Part shown: piece by piece, positions 4,772-6,059 of the stretch
Position numbering within the stretch: position 1 is the first letter of the stretch
How the letters are laid out: every line of letters begins with the position of its first letter
Origin: Dehalococcoidia bacterium
GTDB taxonomy: Bacteria > Chloroflexota > Dehalococcoidia > JACPQF01
NCBI GenBank assembly: GCA_030650265.1
Contig: JAUSEJ010000107.1
Span: 1 to 6,059, forward strand
Direction: 5' to 3'
Length of the DNA: 6,059 nucleotides
Translations under genes and position numbers: made by a program
The notes under the pieces: generated by a model
What the model saw: the letters and a program-made list of their open reading frames with translations, nothing else
The model's database searches: none
What the model was told of the DNA's origin: nothing

Positions 4772-6059
4772 GCCAGGCTCGCCGCCACCGGACCCGAATT
4801 CTGCTGCTTGTCCGAAGTGCAGGGGGATCGGGTTCGTCAGAGTGGACGTGCCGGTCGGTGACCCCGATTTCGGTAAGGCTCTTCCCTGCGATTGCCGGCT
4901 AAGAGACGTAGCGGAACATATTGTCGGCCGGCTGGAAAAGCTTAGCAACCTTGGTCCGCTCGCCCGACTGACCTTCGAGAAATTCCGGCCAGACGGCCTC
5001 AGCAGTGACCCGGTACGGCAGGCAAGAGCGCGTCAGGCATATTCCACAGCTCTGGCTTATGCCGAGAAGCCCGACGGCTGGCTCATACTCACCGGGTCCA
5101 GCGGCTGTGGGAAGACCCACCTAACGGCGGCGATCATGAATCGCTGTATCGCCCAGGGAAGATCTGCTTACTTCACGGTCGTGGCCGACCTCCTGGACCA
5201 TCTCCGGGCCAGCTTCGCGCCGACCAGCGATATCACCTATGACCAGTTGTTCGACTACATCCGCAACGTGCCAATCCTCGCCCTGGACGACCTCGGTATG
5301 TACAGCAGCACTCCCTGGGCGCAGGAGAAGCTCTTCCAGATCATCAACTATCGCTATAACTGCCAGTTGCCAACGATATGCACCACGACAGCCGCTCTGA
5401 GTGAGCTCGACGAGCGATTGCGCACCCGCTTGACAGACCCGGCTCTATCCAAAGTACTCGTAGTCGAGGAACCGGCGCCGCTCCTCCTCCAGCGCATGGG
5501 TGGCCTTATCCTCGAATTTCTGGGTCGCATGACCTTCGATACGTTCGACCCCAAGAGGCTGAACCTCGGCAGAGACCAGCAGCAGAACCTGGAACATGCC
5601 TTCGAAACGGCCAGGACTTTTGCCGATAACCCTGAGGGCTGGCTTGTCCTGCAGGGGCCAATCGGCTGCGGCAAGACTCACCTCGCCGCCGCCATCGCCA
5701 ACCACCGCCGATCGCTAAATCAGCAGGCCTTCTTCGTCGTGGTGCCCGACCTTCTCGACCATCTACGCTCGACCTTCAGCCCCGAGAGCAAGGTCACCTA
5801 CGACACGGTCTTCGAGTCGGTGCGGACCGCTTCTCTTCTCATTCTCGACGACTTGGGCACCCAGACGTCCACCCCCTGGGCGCAGGAGAAACTCTACCAG
5901 ATCATCAACTACCGCTACAACGCCCAGTTGCCGACCGTGATCACCACCAATAGTTCCCTTGAGGAGATCGACGGCCGCCTCAGCTCGCGCATGGCCGACC
6001 CCCAACTCAGTCTCGTCTTCGCCATTACCGCTCCCGACTTCCGCGTCGACGCCAGGCCC
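4692..6059 (+). CDS. Tandem double-AAA+ DnaC/DnaI-type helicase loader (3' partial)
   Basis: An open frame of 456 codons running off the right edge without a stop. Residues 1-39 are a short helix and a Ser/Pro-rich linker. C40-x2-C43 and C66-x-C68 form a Cys4 zinc-finger-like site, as seen before the ATPase in DnaI/DnaC-like loaders. Two AAA+ modules follow. Module 1 has a T94-F95 entry motif, Walker A G-S-S-G-C-G-K141-T, D-L-L-D-H-L-R, Walker B L-A-L-D199-D200-L-G, T233 at sensor I, and R246 at the arginine-finger position. Module 2 has T281-F282, G-P-I-G-C-G-K328-T, D386-D387, N420 and R433. Every landmark is offset by exactly 187 residues. DnaC/DnaI proteins use ATP to load the DnaB ring onto DNA; that role here rests on homology and on the operon with dnaB and the DnaD-like gene. 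IstB transposition helpers share this fold, but no istA or IS ends are present. The start rests on the SD at 4680. Confidence 0.92.
   Translation, partial: MESLEEILKKIPRNISAGSSATSSSDEPGSPPPDPNSAACPKCRGIGFVRVDVPVGDPDFGKALPCDCRLRDVAEHIVGRLEKLSNLGPLARLTFEKFRPDGLSSDPVRQARARQAYSTALAYAEKPDGWLILTGSSGCGKTHLTAAIMNRCIAQGRSAYFTVVADLLDHLRASFAPTSDITYDQLFDYIRNVPILALDDLGMYSSTPWAQEKLFQIINYRYNCQLPTICTTTAALSELDERLRTRLTDPALSKVLVVEEPAPLLLQRMGGLILEFLGRMTFDTFDPKRLNLGRDQQQNLEHAFETARTFADNPEGWLVLQGPIGCGKTHLAAAIANHRRSLNQQAFFVVVPDLLDHLRSTFSPESKVTYDTVFESVRTASLLILDDLGTQTSTPWAQEKLYQIINYRYNAQLPTVITTNSSLEEIDGRLSSRMADPQLSLVFAITAPDFRVDARP
4962..5522 (+). repeat. Intragenic duplication, copy 1 (AAA+ module 1)
   Basis: Residues 91-277 of the loader, beginning A-R-L-T-F-E-K-F. 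By hand alignment without gaps, residues 135-253 match copy 2 at about 70 of 119 positions, and the linker 91-134 at about 16 of 44. Copy 1 is the less canonical one: it has T-T-T at sensor I, where copy 2 has T-T-N, and a V-V-E-E-P-A-P tail where copy 2 has the more family-typical I-T-A-P-D-F-R. Confidence 0.9.
5523..6059 (+). repeat. Intragenic duplication, copy 2 (AAA+ module 2, cut by window edge)
   Basis: Residues 278 to 456, beginning G-R-M-T-F-D-T-F-D-P, in register with copy 1 at an offset of 561 bases. Over the 60 bases 5313-5372 versus 5874-5933, encoding the P-W-A-Q-E-K-L to Q-L-P helix region, 53 of 60 bases agree. The unit has eight residues left before a third copy could begin, so the total copy number is not fixed by this window. 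Confidence 0.9.

Noticed and set aside
4439..4948. 169-codon open frame on the minus strand across the DnaD-like/loader junction
   Set aside because: It lies antisense to two well-supported genes, its protein shows no domain pattern, and it is rich in Ser/Pro/Leu as expected of an antisense shadow.
5354..6005. Minus-strand open frames opposite the loader's second half
   Set aside because: The plus-strand frame is continuous and encodes conserved AAA+ motifs, so these are shadows of it.
4692..6059. IstB-type insertion-sequence helper gene
   Set aside because: The ATPase fold is shared with IstB, but there is no istA transposase in view and no terminal inverted repeats. The gene is translationally coupled inside a replication operon.

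Overview
The window looks like a chromosomal segment of an uncultured or little-studied bacterium, most plausibly Chloroflexota (Dehalococcoidia-like). That placement is an inference. It rests on the rplI - dnaB - DnaD-like - DnaC-like gene order, on the Chloroflexota-like look of the DnaD-like and DnaC-like proteins, and on moderately GC-rich codons. No rRNA or other firm taxonomic marker is present. All genes are on the + strand and tightly packed.

Region 1 (1-456) starts with the last 34 codons of a gene that may be a class A beta-lactamase-like serine hydrolase. About 350 noncoding bases follow. They hold two perfect 8-bp-stem hairpins arranged like a REP/BIME doublet, short direct repeats, and a plausible sigma70-type promoter (TTGACG-N18-TACTAT) for the next unit.

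Region 2 (457-2115) is a two-gene unit. The first gene encodes an unassigned protein that reads as an eight-stranded TIM barrel. Three bases later comes a membrane-anchored YkuE/YaeI-type metallophosphoesterase with all its metal-binding motifs.

Region 3 (2116-6059) begins with a pyrimidine-rich tract, a perfect TATAAT box and a triplicated Shine-Dalgarno repeat. It then carries a replication operon: ribosomal protein bL9 (rplI), replicative helicase DnaB, a DnaD-domain protein, and a DnaC/DnaI-type helicase loader that is still open at the right edge. The last two genes overlap by 80 bases. Helicase, primosome adaptor and loader are thus made from one likely transcript.

The most notable element is the loader. 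After an N-terminal Cys4 zinc-finger-like segment it contains two complete DnaC-type AAA+ modules in one polypeptide. They are in exact 187-residue register with no indel. Both keep Walker A, Walker B and the arginine-finger position, but the first has Thr where the second has the sensor-I Asn. This is a fused, internally duplicated helicase loader whose C-terminus lies outside the window.
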